Below, piece by piece: positions 52,772 to 60,758 of a stretch of DNA of 64,000 nt. The position numbers were made by a program, and so were the translations under genes. The stretch is taken from the NCBI RefSeq assembly GCF_048820975.1, contig NZ_JBMEUF010000001.1, positions 744,001-808,000 on the forward strand, read 5' to 3'. This DNA is from Glaciecola sp048820975 (GTDB taxonomy: Bacteria; Pseudomonadota; Gammaproteobacteria; Enterobacterales; Alteromonadaceae). The notes beneath the pieces were generated by a model. That model was not told where the DNA came from. It worked only from the letters and a program-made list of their open reading frames with translations, and made no database searches. How positions within the stretch are numbered: the stretch's first letter is position 1; the number at the start of each line of letters is the position of its first letter.

Positions 52772-53185
52772 ATGAATAATTATTACGGAAATGCCGCCAC
52801 CCATAATTTAGATGACAGCACCGACCTGAACACCGGTAAGTCTATAGCAAAACGCCCACCTTTCAAACTTGAAATATCTTTATTGCTATTTCTTCGACTT
52901 GGTAAAGAAGGAATGAATGGTCCTGAAGCATACCAAGCCTATGGTGAATCATGCTTAAATACAACAGTCAGCACCTTACAGAATGAACGAGGTATTTGTT
53001 TCTGCAGGCGTTCCGAACAGTGGACACATCGCCACAATGGAAAAACGCATTTTCACCGGTATTGGTTAGCCGATGGTAAAGCGGAACTAATGGCAATTAG
53101 CCTGCTAAACGAGCTACGCAATAAACGCGGTATGTATCCTATACAGCCCCGTGATTATTACAACTTGCCAAACAAAGCAGCATAG
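52772..53185 (+). CDS. Satellite protein, possible HTH
   Basis: 137 residues: FKLEISLLLFLRLGKEGMNG then AYQAYGESCLNTTVSTLQNE looks like a winged helix (subunit resembling regulators of plasmid or phage genes), followed by a Cys/Trp/His-rich piece (RGICFCRRSEQWTHRHNGKT). Next gene is the replication candidate. Confidence 0.6.
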   Translation: MNNYYGNAATHNLDDSTDLNTGKSIAKRPPFKLEISLLLFLRLGKEGMNGPEAYQAYGESCLNTTVSTLQNERGICFCRRSEQWTHRHNGKTHFHRYWLADGKAELMAISLLNELRNKRGMYPIQPRDYYNLPNKAA

Positions 53186-53211
53186 CCCTTCGGGGCTTAT
53201 GGTTCGCTCAG

Positions 53212-53958
53212 ATGAACAATACTAAGGCGCGGTCTACGCGCCCACTTAAAATATTCCTACAACATCAAATAATCGTAAAAGATGGGCTCTTAGATGCGAT
53301 TATAATTGGTGAGTTATTTTACTGGATAGCAAAGCAAGAGTCACCTTGGCGCAATGCTGGCGATTATTCAGCATGGCTTATGACGAACCCTGATACTATT
53401 CTGAGTAAATTTAAAAGTATCTGTGAAACAAATCAATACCTGAGACGGGATAGAACGCGCATGAAAAACGGCTATCTTGGTGCGTACAAATTTAACGCTA
53501 ATAAAACACAAGATTCAAAAACGCTTAAAGAAATTTATTCGTCAATATTGAATAACTCCAATATAAATATTGATTATGGTGAATTTAACCCAGATGAGCC
53601 AAGTTATAAAGAAATACCAGAGAGCCAGCTTATAGTGCTAGATACTATCGACTTAGTTGGTTGCTATAAACAAGCTTATATTTTAGACCGAATTTCTTGG
53701 GCATTGGTGTCTAGGTGCGCGGACAATCTATACTTTAGAAGCAAGCAACATTTTGATGACTGGTGCGGATTAGGTACAAAAACAGGACAACGATTATTAG
53801 CAAAGCTGACCGCAAAAGGTTTTGCGTTTGGTAAATCAGCGAATAACCAGTTTGTTGTATATGCCGATAAGGATACATCTTCGTATCAGTTTTTTAGTGA
53901 ATATATGTGCGATAAACAGCAAACAAGAAAAGCAAGCATAAGTGAAATGTTTGATTAA
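53212..53958 (+). CDS. Candidate replication initiator of the satellite
   Basis: 248 residues with LDAIIIGELFYWIAKQESPW near the N-terminus and a second part DRISWALVSRCADNLYFRSK, WCGLGTKTGQRLLAKLTAKG, both winged-helix-like, as in iteron-binding Rep proteins. Four 22-bp iterons start 29 bp after its stop. No primase or helicase gene exists in the element, so it would rely on host or helper machinery. Assignment from context. Confidence 0.6.
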   Translation: MNNTKARSTRPLKIFLQHQIIVKDGLLDAIIIGELFYWIAKQESPWRNAGDYSAWLMTNPDTILSKFKSICETNQYLRRDRTRMKNGYLGAYKFNANKTQDSKTLKEIYSSILNNSNINIDYGEFNPDEPSYKEIPESQLIVLDTIDLVGCYKQAYILDRISWALVSRCADNLYFRSKQHFDDWCGLGTKTGQRLLAKLTAKGFAFGKSANNQFVVYADKDTSSYQFFSEYMCDKQQTRKASISEMFD

Positions 53959-53986
53959 GGTTGGCTATCCTATAGCCTCACCTAAC

Positions 53987-54074
53987 GGACAAAATTAGGT
54001 TTAGGACTGAACAAAATTGGGTTTAGGACTGGACAAAAACCCGTGTAGGATTGGACAAAATTGGGGCGCTGAAT
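53987..54074 (+). repeat. Four 22-bp iterons, candidate replication origin of the satellite
   Basis: Units start at 53987, 54009, 54031 and 54053 and follow the pattern GGACAAAATT-GGGTTTAGGACT; the first two are nearly identical, the third and fourth diverge in the second half. The 22-bp period places them on one face of the helix. Directly downstream of a putative Rep gene. Confidence 0.75.
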
Positions 54075-54151
54075 AGTTTCTTTATAATAGTTTCATTTAA
54101 TAGTTTCACTTTAATAGCAGGCCATAAGCTAACGCTTAATGGCGCGCATTA

Positions 54152-54316
54152 TCACTTCAACTTATTCTCACACGCATTTTTAACCCACTGGCTAAAAGAC
54201 TCGTTTGTCAATTGCCTATCAATTTCAATTTTTGCTAACAAATCATCTTCAAATCTAATTTGTTTACGAGTTGAGTTCTTACGTTCAAATAACTTTTTGT
54301 TAGATTTATCTTGCAA
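54152..54316 (-). CDS. Ribbon-helix-helix regulator of the satellite (TTG start)
   Basis: 54 residues read on the minus strand: NSTRKQIRFEDDLLAKIEID then RQLTNESFSQWVKNACENKL, a clear RHH of the YlcI/YnfO type. The only possible start in frame after the preceding stop is TTG 54316. It is divergent from the gene at 54393 with two palindromes between. Confidence 0.7.
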   Translation of the reverse strand: MQDKSNKKLFERKNSTRKQIRFEDDLLAKIEIDRQLTNESFSQWVKNACENKLK

Positions 54317-54318
54317 TG

Positions 54319-54361
54319 GTACGTACCACTATTTATATTGTATATGTACAACGATTGTACA
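54319..54361. promoter_or_regulatory. Palindromic operators between RHH gene and 54393 gene
   Basis: GGTACGTACC (54319-54328) is a perfect palindrome, and TGTACAA-CGA-TTGTACA (54345-54361) is a perfect 7-bp inverted repeat. RHH proteins bind such sites; autoregulation is likely. Confidence 0.6.
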
Positions 54362-54392
54362 GGCTTAAACGTAAACTAAAAAGGTGAAGAAC

Positions 54393-54644
54393 ATGGAAAA
54401 CTTAGAATCATTGACTAATGACGATTTACAAAATTTAATTGATGCAAATATTGAAAAAGTGGCTTCATTGTCACTTTTACTAGTAACTGAAATGAATGAA
54501 AATTCACACGGAGAAATTGTTAAACACGATTTAGCATGGACTATAAGTGATTTATCAAGAGCATCAAGACAGGCATCAGAAATATTAACATCAAGAAACA
54601 GTGTTGCGGCGCATATAGAAGCAAGTAAAAATGCCGTGAAGTAG
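54393..54644 (+). CDS. Small satellite protein
   Basis: 83 residues from ATG 54393 (AAGGTGAAG upstream), acidic and helical (MENLESLTNDDLQNLIDANI, HDLAWTISDLSRASRQASEI). Divergent from the RHH gene; unknown role. Confidence 0.65.
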   Translation: MENLESLTNDDLQNLIDANIEKVASLSLLLVTEMNENSHGEIVKHDLAWTISDLSRASRQASEILTSRNSVAAHIEASKNAVK

Positions 54645-54704
54645 AAACTGTACTTTAAGGCAGTTATGTAAAGCCACCCTATCAGTAATAATAAACACTC
54701 ACTC

Positions 54705-54764
54705 GGCTATAACGTATTGCAATGGCTGAGTGAACCTAAGCCCTGACCTAGCTAGTCGGGGCTT
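54705..54764 (+). promoter_or_regulatory. Satellite copy of the prophage late promoter/terminator element
   Basis: 54705-54726 is identical, base for base over 22 bp, to the minus strand of 32496-32475 in the prophage (core TATAACGTATTGCAATGG). After 12 bp comes a hairpin AAGCCC...GGGGCTT (54738-54764), similar to the prophage terminator. Orientation is rightward, toward the membrane-protein and capsid genes. Upstream flanks differ. Confidence 0.75.
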
Positions 54765-54876
54765 AACTTTTATATGTTCCTTTCATCTATATCCATAATG
54801 TAACTTTTTCAAAAAGTAGCGCGATTAAAAAAGCGTATTAATTTGGCTGAGACTCAACTAAAAGGAGCAGTCAATT

Positions 54877-55053
54877 ATGTTTAAAGTTCTATTAATTTGC
54901 TGGGTATTTGCAATCTTTACTTATTTACTAGGTTCAATCTATACATATATAACTAGGGATATAGGCATAATATTTATATTAGGAATAGCCTTTTTAATAT
55001 TAGCGTTCTTCATTGTTAATCTCATAGTAAAAGGCAGCAATGATAAGGAATGA
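54877..55053 (+). CDS. 58-residue membrane protein of the satellite late operon
   Basis: Begins MFKVLLICWVFAIFTYLLGS, with a second hydrophobic stretch (GIIFILGIAFLILAFFIVNL) and a charged tail. AAAGGAG lies 10 nt before the ATG. First gene after the late-type promoter. Holin-like topology, but function unknown. Confidence 0.7.
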   Translation: MFKVLLICWVFAIFTYLLGSIYTYITRDIGIIFILGIAFLILAFFIVNLIVKGSNDKE

Positions 55054-55060
55054 TCTAATA

Positions 55061-55087
55061 AAGGGCTCAGGTTCGTCCTGGGCCCTT
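55061..55087 (+). ncRNA. Strong RNA hairpin between small membrane gene and capsid gene
   Basis: AAGGGC-T-CAGG / CCTG-G-GCCCTT with a UUCGU loop; a 10-bp stem with one T-G pair and no T-run after it, so not a standard terminator. May stabilise or process the late transcript. Confidence 0.5.
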
Positions 55088-55140
55088 GCTTACTATATAA
55101 ATCAGAAAAGTGGTTTAAGTGAATTTTGCAACTAAACGAA

Positions 55141-55233
55141 ATGCAAAGAGAAGTTTTTGACAAAAACCTTGATAAGGCTGCGCAAATTATTGAGTTTATA
55201 TTTGACGCAAGTACGGTCCTTAAAGATGTATAA
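55141..55233 (+). CDS. Doubtful 30-residue peptide
   Basis: MQREVFDKNLDKAAQIIEFI, ending VLKDV; a TTG five codons upstream is also open. No ribosome-binding site. Listed because it is the only frame in the 372-bp gap before the capsid gene. Confidence 0.3.
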   Translation: MQREVFDKNLDKAAQIIEFIFDASTVLKDV

Positions 55234-55279
55234 AAAGTTTTGATTACACGAAAGGAGCTTACAGGCTGTGAATCTCAAG

Positions 55280-55307
55280 AAAAAAACCCCCTTACATAAG
55301 AAGGGGG
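55280..55307 (-). terminator. Leftward terminator upstream of the capsid gene
   Basis: Minus strand: CCCCCTT/AAGGGGG stem with a 7-nt loop followed by seven T. No minus-strand gene lies to its right, so it would end a short antisense transcript. Between 55331 and 55410 two perfect 8-bp inverted repeats follow (GGTGAATG/CATTCACC and TTTAGGTT/AACCTAAA). Confidence 0.7.
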
Positions 55308-55425
55308 CCAAAACCATACATCATTTACATGGTGAATGACCAAGGAGATAACCATTCACCTGTTGAATAATACTCTTGTTTAGGTTAAAATTCAATCAAC
55401 AAAACCTAAAAAGAGCAATTTTATA

Positions 55426-57186
55426 ATGAGCATAAAAAATACTAAGCTCACACGTTTTTTAGACGTCAGTGAAACTAAGGTTAGCGATACATCGCGCTTA
55501 GTTAAACTGGCGTTTTCATCCGAGCAACCAATTGAACGAGTGTTCGATGGTCGCGAGGTACTTGAAGTTCTCGACCACTCCCCCGAATCAGTAGATTTAA
55601 GTCTGTTAAAGGACGGCGCGCCTTTACTAGTAGATCATGATGTTACTGACCAAGTCGGAGTAATAGAGAACGCAACAATCGATAACGACCGAATAGGTCG
55701 AGTACAAACCCGATTTGGCAAATCAGTACGAGCCAGTGAAGTGTTTGAAGATGTGAAAGATAAGATTAGACGAAAGGTATCTGTAGGCTATCAGATACTC
55801 GAATATTCAATTGAAGCCGGTGCGGGGCGCAACGGTGTTGATATCTATCGAGTAACGAAATGGCGTCCACTTGAGGTGAGTATTGTAAGCATTCCTGCAG
55901 ACAATACCGTTGGAGTGGCGCGAAATCTAATTAATTTGAAAGAGACAAAAAAAATGACCGACATACAAACCCAAAGCGCCCGAGATAAAGAAGCTAACCG
56001 CTGTGATGAACTATTGAAAATTGGGCTTAACTATCACGAAGCAGAATTAGCTAAACAAGCTATAAGAAGTGGCGATTCTACCGAAGATTTAAGACTAGCC
56101 ATTTTAGCTAAACGTGGCAATGAAGAGCCTATACAAGCTTTTGAGCTCCAATCGACTGATTTACACAGGGAAAAGCGTGAGTACTCAATAGTAAATGTGA
56201 TTCGCTCACTAGCTGGTGATCATGGCGTCGATATTGGTTACGAACGAGAGTTAAACCAAGAAATACAGCACAAAAGAGGCAATAAGAGCAAAGGCTTTTC
56301 TATACCGATACAAGCGCTACAAAAACGAGCAGCCGTTGACGCAGCTAGTATAGGTCAAAGCTTAGTTGAAACGCAGTATGCCCCTAATATGATGGTTGAT
56401 TTCTTACGCAATAAATCAGCCGTAGTGAATAGCGGTGCTACATCAATTCCAGTAGGTCAAGGTGGAGATTTAATCATTCCCAGACAAACTGGAACAGCAA
56501 CGGCTACATGGTTAGATCTAGATGGCACTGACGACATTACCGAATCAAATCAGACATTCGATCAAGTTAACCTTTCAATGAAAACTCTTACTGCAATGAC
56601 AACCTATACACATAGAATGTTAAAGCAAGGATTACCTGACATTGAAGCAATCATTACAAATGACCTAGCCGCCCTATTTGCAACGGAAATAGATAAAGCA
56701 GCATTGCAAGGTTTAGCCAGTAATCCGAAATCGCCAACAGGTATATTAAACCTTAGCGACATCGGTGCGTTAACGGCAGCCGGAGGAATGCCAACCTTTG
56801 CAGAATTAGTAGAAATGGAAGGTGTATTAGCTGACCAAAACGTTGATACTAGCAACCTTACATACCTAACTACTCCTACAATAGGAACAACGTTAAAAAC
56901 CATTGAAAAAGCGACAAATACAGGACAATTTATTTGGACTGATAATGGTCAAGGCGATGGCATGGTAAATGGCTACAGGTCAATGTATACCAAGAACATG
57001 CCCGGCGGTAATGTATTACTAGGAAATTTCAGCGACCTACTAATGGCTTACTGGGGTTCGATTGACATCGAGGTTGATCCTTACGGCGATAACTTTAAGA
57101 AAGGCAATGTAGCAGTACGAGCAATGCTAGACATGGATATCAACGTAAGACGGCCTGAGAGCTTCTGTAAATTAGAAGTTAGCTAG
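55426..57186 (+). CDS. Prohead protease-major capsid protein fusion (HK97 type)
   Basis: 586 residues. The first ~165 residues are an S78 protease (catalytic His in LLVDHDVTDQVG, Ser in RRKVSVGYQILEY, and VSIVSIPADNTVGV). A charged linker/delta region follows (about 170-270), then an HK97 capsid fold (SAVVNSGATSIPVGQGGDLI, MKTLTAMTTYTHRMLKQGLP, LLGNFSDLLMAYWGSIDIEV). The prophage has the two functions as separate genes. It is the only morphogenesis gene in this element, so it probably builds a private capsid to be filled by a helper. Confidence 0.93.
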   Translation: MSIKNTKLTRFLDVSETKVSDTSRLVKLAFSSEQPIERVFDGREVLEVLDHSPESVDLSLLKDGAPLLVDHDVTDQVGVIENATIDNDRIGRVQTRFGKSVRASEVFEDVKDKIRRKVSVGYQILEYSIEAGAGRNGVDIYRVTKWRPLEVSIVSIPADNTVGVARNLINLKETKKMTDIQTQSARDKEANRCDELLKIGLNYHEAELAKQAIRSGDSTEDLRLAILAKRGNEEPIQAFELQSTDLHREKREYSIVNVIRSLAGDHGVDIGYERELNQEIQHKRGNKSKGFSIPIQALQKRAAVDAASIGQSLVETQYAPNMMVDFLRNKSAVVNSGATSIPVGQGGDLIIPRQTGTATATWLDLDGTDDITESNQTFDQVNLSMKTLTAMTTYTHRMLKQGLPDIEAIITNDLAALFATEIDKAALQGLASNPKSPTGILNLSDIGALTAAGGMPTFAELVEMEGVLADQNVDTSNLTYLTTPTIGTTLKTIEKATNTGQFIWTDNGQGDGMVNGYRSMYTKNMPGGNVLLGNFSDLLMAYWGSIDIEVDPYGDNFKKGNVAVRAMLDMDINVRRPESFCKLEVS

Positions 57187-57208
57187 AAACTTTACTGACA
57201 AAAGTACA

Positions 57209-57232
57209 AGGGGCTAATCAGCCCCTTTTTTA
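57209..57232 (+). terminator. Terminator after the satellite capsid gene
   Basis: AGGGGCT-AATC-AGCCCCT followed by six T, 23 bp beyond the capsid stop. Ends the satellite late transcript. Confidence 0.9.
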
Positions 57233-57235
57233 TTT

Positions 57236-57400
57236 ATGAAAAAAATACGCAATAGAAAAACACAGTGGTTCTATATTCATCAACCCAACAGCCTAATAAA
57301 AAAGCGGGTCCTTTCTAGGGTCTTGCGTGTGGGTACGCAGCATCGCGAGGTTTACATTCTGCGTGGAATTTTAAAACGGACTGACGATGACGACAGTTAA
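57236..57400 (+). CDS. Doubtful 54-residue basic ORF overlapping the cos-like site
   Basis: MKKIRNRKTQWFYIHQPNSL, basic, ending KRTDDDDS. It starts inside the terminator's trailing sequence with no ribosome-binding site and covers the GC-rich cos-like block. More likely a chance frame. Confidence 0.25.
   Translation: MKKIRNRKTQWFYIHQPNSLIKKRVLSRVLRVGTQHREVYILRGILKRTDDDDS
57306..57355 (+). other. Lambda-type cos-like site of the satellite
   Basis: GGGTCCT at 57306-57312, within CGGGTCCTTTC, equals the lambda cosQ sequence and its flanks. It is followed at the expected distance by a GC-rich stretch ending near ATCGCGAGG (57341-57350) where cosN would lie. The surrounding DNA is AT-rich, so the block stands out. 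Nicking sites and terminase are not identified. Confidence 0.5.
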
Positions 57401-57580
57401 CTTAAAGGGAGCTTTATATTTTTACTACCTGATGTTTAGGAAGTTTCCGTAGATTTAAAATTCTTTTATGCTTAACAATTCAACATTGGTCAGTCCTCAA
57501 AAATGTATTCATAGTAGCTAGAGATAGCTTTAGTTTTATGCCATCATTTCTACTAATTAAAATAAAAAAATGGATTTGCT

Positions 57581-58627
57581 ATGCAAACAGTATATGTCGT
57601 AGGCGCTGGCGCAGGAGTTGATTTAGGCTTTCCAACAGGTGAACAGTTAAAAAAAAATATAGCTAATTTTCTTAGATGCCAAGTTGACCAATGGGGGGAC
57701 TGCAAAAAAATGGATAAAACCTTAAAAAGGATTATCTTGACAGATCAAGACTCTAATAAACATACAACCGATATGGCTTTGTGTAATCGAATTGCTGATA
57801 GCATGCCGCTCAGTATGTCCATTGATAATTTTATTGACAGTAATAGAGATGATGAAAGAATTGCAAGTCTATCTAAGATAGCAATAATAAAATGTATAGC
57901 TGAAAGTGAGAAAAATTCTACGATCTACGGATTTTCAAAACAGTTAAAAAATTACGCGAATTTGGATAATATTTGGCTTTCAAAATTATTCCAAACTTTA
58001 TCTCAAAATTGCACTTTAGGAGAATTAAAAAATCGCTTCTCGCAAATTTCATTTATTATTTTTAATTATGACCGTTGCGTGGAAGAATTTTTAATCCGAT
58101 GTGTAGAAACTGTGTATGGGGTTAAAAGAGGTGAAGCAGAAAGCACTGTTAATAGTATTGAGTTCATCCATCCCTATGGATCTTTAGGTAGCTTATTTAA
58201 AGCAAAGAACAATGTTATAGAATTCGGCAAAGAACTCGATGCCACAGAAATTGAAGAGTTATCTTCCAATATTCGTACGTTTACAGAAGGACTAAGATAC
58301 GTAACACAAAGAGAAAGATTACAATCAGTTTTGAACAAAGCAGAGAGGATTATATTTTTAGGTTTTGCATTTCACCCAATTAACATGGAGCTTTTCAAAT
58401 GTGTTGCGGAAAAGAAAGAACCCGAAAAACTTATATACTCGACTACGTTTGGGATGTCAGACAGTGATAAAGAAATGGTAACTCGGCAGCTAGAAAGTCT
58501 ATTTAGCGTGGACGCTTCGAAAATTCAAACAAAGGATGTAACTTGCTCAAAATTATTCAGTGAATATCAATTAAGCCTAGGATACATACAACGGCCCCAG
58601 CTCGGCCCCACTTGCGACTCAAATTAA
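57581..58627 (+). CDS. SIR2-domain protein, candidate anti-phage defence effector
   Basis: 348 residues. The N-terminal Rossmann NAD-binding motif is VYVVGAGAGVDLGFPTG; later SFIIFNYDRCVEEF, FIHPYGSLG and RIIFLGFAFHP are the conserved pieces of SIR2-like defence proteins. Such proteins cleave NAD+ on phage sensing and stop the infected cell. It is AT-rich and sits last before the att end, the usual cargo position. No partner gene is present; it would act alone. The 180-bp gap before it holds no other gene. Confidence 0.82.
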   Translation: MQTVYVVGAGAGVDLGFPTGEQLKKNIANFLRCQVDQWGDCKKMDKTLKRIILTDQDSNKHTTDMALCNRIADSMPLSMSIDNFIDSNRDDERIASLSKIAIIKCIAESEKNSTIYGFSKQLKNYANLDNIWLSKLFQTLSQNCTLGELKNRFSQISFIIFNYDRCVEEFLIRCVETVYGVKRGEAESTVNSIEFIHPYGSLGSLFKAKNNVIEFGKELDATEIEELSSNIRTFTEGLRYVTQRERLQSVLNKAERIIFLGFAFHPINMELFKCVAEKKEPEKLIYSTTFGMSDSDKEMVTRQLESLFSVDASKIQTKDVTCSKLFSEYQLSLGYIQRPQLGPTCDSN

Positions 58628-58665
58628 AAATGTTAGCAACCACTTTCACTCTAAGCCTTTAAAAA

Positions 58666-58742
<77 letters not shown>

Positions 58743-58832
58743 AAAGAAAACAGCTTGTGGTGCAAAATAACTAAGCACCAAAGCGGCGCGTATAATAGCT
58801 AGGCACAGCCACATGCGCAAGTAATTTTTAGT

Positions 58833-59903
58833 TTATCTATGTAAGTTAATTGGTTTTACTAAGGCTTCAACGTTTTGTTTAGTCACAATGTTCAAAAATT
58901 CGTCGCCTAAGCGTTCTGATTCTAAAAGTACTCGCTGCCAATATTTGATTCGCTCTGGTGCGTCCATTGTTTCAAAATCTTTCCGGTCGGGTATTTTGCC
59001 ATAAGGTAAACTAGCAACAAACTCCTCACTAGGTACAAGCATCACCACATTTTTATAACTATCATGATGGCAGACTCTGCGCTTAATTGATTTATCAAAC
59101 CAACCTGGAACCGGTGTTGAATAGAAGTGAGGGTATAAAACCAGGCCTGGCGTGTTAATTCGCATATCGAAATGATAGTCAATAATCCCGCCATCTCGAT
59201 ACATTCCCGCCTTTGCACCTGCAATATTTTTCACTCCCTCTATTACTACAGGTATAGATCCCGAAGCCATTAAGGCAGGAATAAAATTATTCTCTTTCAG
59301 CTGATATTGTTCGGTATTTAACGGGACTTTTTCTGAAAAATCCAAGTGTTTTTCGTTTGATGAAAAAATTGCTCTAGTAAAACTTTTTTGTAGTTTTCGA
59401 CGCGAAATAGCATTTCTACCTGCCGCCATAGCCAGCCCAGAAAACTGTTTAGCTTTATTTTCACTCGCCACTAATCCATGACACCTAGCCGTAACAATGT
59501 GAACCCTTTTATTAACACTATTTAGTACTTCATTAATACCCGTTTCACCCATCATGTGCCTTAGAATATCTAGGCCTTTAGCGGTAATTTCTTGGGGTGA
59601 GGGTTTATCAGAATAAACCGTATTAGCGTATTTATCAGCAAGTCGGAGTATTGCTTCTTTGGGGTTATCTTGCCCAAAGCAACAAGCTCTAAAGGCACCC
59701 GCTGAGCTACCTATAATATCTATGTGCTGTGGGCTTTTATCTAAAAATTCGTTAAAAACCACTTGGTCTAAGCCACTTAGTACGAACCATTTAGGCCCGC
59801 CACTGGCGCCAAGTAATGCCGTGAACATATTAGCGTTAAAACCAGAAGATTGGATTTCGGACAGTGCTTCTTCCCCGGCATAAATTGATAAAGGTGAATT
59901 CAT
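58833..59903 (-). CDS. Patatin-like phospholipase
   Basis: 356 residues from ATG 59903; an ATG at 59936 is an alternative with a poorly spaced SD. Oxyanion motif GASGGPKW, nucleophile elbow GSSAG, and catalytic Asp in YRDGGIIDYHFD. Acyl hydrolase of membrane lipids or lipid esters. A host gene next to the tRNA. Confidence 0.92.
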   Translation of the reverse strand: MNSPLSIYAGEEALSEIQSSGFNANMFTALLGASGGPKWFVLSGLDQVVFNEFLDKSPQHIDIIGSSAGAFRACCFGQDNPKEAILRLADKYANTVYSDKPSPQEITAKGLDILRHMMGETGINEVLNSVNKRVHIVTARCHGLVASENKAKQFSGLAMAAGRNAISRRKLQKSFTRAIFSSNEKHLDFSEKVPLNTEQYQLKENNFIPALMASGSIPVVIEGVKNIAGAKAGMYRDGGIIDYHFDMRINTPGLVLYPHFYSTPVPGWFDKSIKRRVCHHDSYKNVVMLVPSEEFVASLPYGKIPDRKDFETMDAPERIKYWQRVLLESERLGDEFLNIVTKQNVEALVKPINLHR

Positions 59904-60407
59904 TTTTTTATTTTTCTTGTATTGAGTTATCCCCATACCCTACTTTGTTCAACAGGTGCATGAGTGTGTAATTGGGGTGTTAGCATATAATTATGCATAA
60001 CAAAATAGCTAAACGTGACTTAGTAATACTAAAACAAGGCCTAAAGTTCAACTCATCTTGGTGAATGAAAGGGAATAAGCACGAATCGTACGTATAATGA
60101 GCTATTAAAAATATCTATATTTATTAGCGGCTTAGTTAGTAACCCCTACACTACTCACAAACTTATCCACAGATTACGTGGATAACATTGAATAACTTTA
60201 GCGATCTCAAAATTTTTTAGCTTAATTTACTTTTTGAGCATTCAGTAAGCAGAATAAACCCTATCACTATGTTAATATTTGAGCATTATAGGCAGTTAAT
60301 TACACTAAGCTCTGATTTTATCCACATTAGAGGTTCTAGCTTGCTTTAGAGTTAGCTTAAAAGAATAGAGATATACACAGCAAAATTTAAAAAATGAGAT
60401 TCTAATT
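59904..60407. other. Long intergenic region with clustered DnaA boxes
   Basis: No gene seen in about 500 bp. It contains two perfect DnaA boxes TTATCCACA (60163-60171 and 60318-60326) and an inverted near-match (60177-60185, 8 of 9). It also holds the promoters of the patatin and yffB genes. Confidence 0.6.
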
Positions 60408-60758
60408 ATGACGACCATGTATGGCATCGCGAATTGCGACACTATAAAAAAAGCGAAAAAATGGCTGGAGCAACATAACATTGCTTTCACGTTTCACGAT
60501 TATAAAAAGCTAGGCGCAGATGCTGAGGTATTAGCCCAAGCCATTGATGCAAGCTCCCTTGATACTGTGGTAAATAAACGTGGTACTACTTATAGAAAAT
60601 TAAGTGATGAACAAAAAGCTAATATAACACCAGAAAATGCTACTGAATTGCTTATAGAGCACTCATCAATGATCAAGCGTCCCATAATAAAAAGCGAAAA
60701 TGGTATTATTGTTGGCTTTAATGAATCTCAATATAAGGAGTTTTTTAACATTGTCTGA
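60408..60758 (+). CDS. yffB: ArsC/Spx-family protein (YffB)
   Basis: 116 residues: thioredoxin-like YGIANCDTIKKAKKWL with one redox Cys, FHDYKK, KRGTTYRKL, and the KRPII motif. YffB proteins resemble arsenate reductase but the function is unclear; they commonly precede dapE. Overlaps dapE by 8 bp. Confidence 0.9.
   Translation: MTTMYGIANCDTIKKAKKWLEQHNIAFTFHDYKKLGADAEVLAQAIDASSLDTVVNKRGTTYRKLSDEQKANITPENATELLIEHSSMIKRPIIKSENGIIVGFNESQYKEFFNIV

Noticed and set aside
53987..54074. CRISPR array
   Set aside because: Repeats are contiguous with no unique spacers and no cas genes nearby.
54051..54368. 105-codon plus-strand frame after the iterons
   Set aside because: It runs antisense over the RHH gene and through iteron and palindromic DNA; composition is not protein-like.
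54667..54675. Prophage repressor half-operator TGTAAAGCC in the satellite
   Set aside because: Only eight to nine bases match and the second half is absent, so it is expected by chance.
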